DNA of 7,191 bases, from assembly GCA_003232175.1 (NCBI GenBank), contig QILX01000208.1:1-7191 (forward strand). Reading direction: 5' to 3'. The position numbers and the translations under genes are program-made. The stretch comes from Hyphomicrobiales bacterium. GTDB lineage: Bacteria; Pseudomonadota; Alphaproteobacteria; Rhizobiales; SZUA-8. The notes under the pieces were generated by a model. The model made no database searches, was not told the DNA's origin, and saw nothing but the letters and a program-made list of their open reading frames with translations. Shown here piece after piece: positions 6,588-7,191 of this stretch; position 1 is the first letter of the stretch, and each line of letters starts with the position of its first letter.

Positions 6588-6657
6588 AACCAATCTTACC
6601 CACGGGTTGACGCAATGGAAAATGCTGTCGCATTCCGGCCTGCTCCGGGAAAGAAAA

Positions 6658-7191
6658 TCAACAGCTGTTGCGCCCGGCCTTGCGGGCAGGGAGCAACACT
6701 TTGCCAGTTTCCTCAGAATAAACACAGACGCCGCTGGGCTTGCCGGCGGGCAGGGAAACGCCTTTTGCGAGAAGGAACTTAACCGAATAGGCACTCGATA
6801 AATCCGCTGGAAAACGCGGGATCGGCTGTTTTATCAGGAAATATCCGTCAGATAGCCTCTCAATGCTTCCATTTGCGATGAGTTGCACGATACCGGCCAT
6901 CTCGGGCAACACCACATAGTCCTCGACCCGACTGGCGCCACCACGGCACTGGCATCGACATTGACGACGCCGCCAGGATACAGGTAGTTGAAGATTCCAA
7001 AGGTTTTGGCATCGACCCCAGGCGGCGGTTTGGTTGCGGTGGTCTTTTTTCCGGCGATGATCAGATCACCGTCCTTCTGAACCAGAATATCGGTTTTGGT
7101 GCCCAGGATCAGCGTATCATTTCCCTTGCCAAGTTCGATCAGCATGGTCGGACCCATGCGGGGATATCTTGGGGATATTTCTCCTGAAGGA
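6658..7191 (-). pseudogene. Unrecognised gene with an apparent frameshift, 5' end outside the window
   Basis: I do not recognise this gene. A minus-strand frame is open from the right edge and reads PSGEISPRYPRMGPTMLIEL, then a segment rich in short beta-like stretches (NDTLILGTKTDILVQKDGDLIIAG), and NYLYPGGVVNVDASAVVAP. It then becomes implausible (TMWCCPRWPV) and stops at 6834. The overlapping frame continues sensibly as RVEDYVVLPEMAGIVQLIANGSIERLSDGYFLIKQPIPRFP and ends at 6658. The two join if one base has been lost at about 6920-6955. An ATG at 7157 exists, but the frame is open upstream, so the true start is probably outside the window. The surface-like beta pattern vaguely recalls FecR-type domains; this is a weak impression only. 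A sequencing error is as likely as decay. The 105 bp between its end and rnpB contain the rnpB promoter. Confidence 0.55.

Noticed and set aside
6659..6670. 12-bp palindrome CAACAGCTGTTG near the end of the edge gene
   Set aside because: Short, within the coding end, and not followed by a convincing T run; not called a terminator.

Overview
This window reads as an alphaproteobacterial chromosome. It carries the start of the division and cell wall (dcw) cluster, all on the minus strand, in the order mraZ, rsmH, ftsL, ftsI, murE (from about 5209 down to 1, murE running off the left edge). Upstream of mraZ lies the RNase P RNA gene rnpB, also on the minus strand. The protein motifs, the class A RNase P RNA and the GC-rich coding sequence all fit Alphaproteobacteria. 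I cannot place the genus.

Layout: 1-1382 murE (5' part of the gene); 1437-3119 ftsI; 3308-3685 ftsL; 3701-4741 rsmH; 4745-5209 mraZ; 5223-6135 an unusual control region; 6162-6552 rnpB with a good promoter at 6559-6587; 6658-7191 a frameshifted, unrecognised gene entering from the right edge. The five dcw genes look like one operon. MraZ is its DNA-binding regulator, RsmH methylates 16S rRNA, FtsL and FtsI belong to the septal peptidoglycan machinery, and MurE makes the peptidoglycan precursor.

The striking part is the 0.9 kb between mraZ and rnpB. Two tandem arrays of a 40-42 bp palindrome-containing repeat lie in opposite orientation: five copies at 5231-5429 and seven at 5847-6130. Their outer edges share a 21-bp inverted match, and their inner edges match each other too. 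Between them, at 5731-5800, are seven successive 10-bp units carrying TGG at a fixed phase, the form expected of a MraZ operator. These boxes point away from mraZ, and the best promoter that overlaps them (TTGCCG, 17 bp, CAGAAT) also fires away from mraZ, towards rnpB. The simplest unifying hypothesis is that the operator/promoter segment has been inverted, or can invert, by recombination between the inverted arrays. This is inference. A minus-strand promoter (TTGACA, 17 bp, TATTCC) inside the operator could still serve mraZ in the present orientation.

Smaller points: the mraZ ribosome binding site lies in a truncated copy of the repeat; the repeat hairpin shows paired base changes between arrays; ftsL ends at an A7 run beside an unusually long gap before ftsI; and the gene at the right edge has an apparent one-base deletion.
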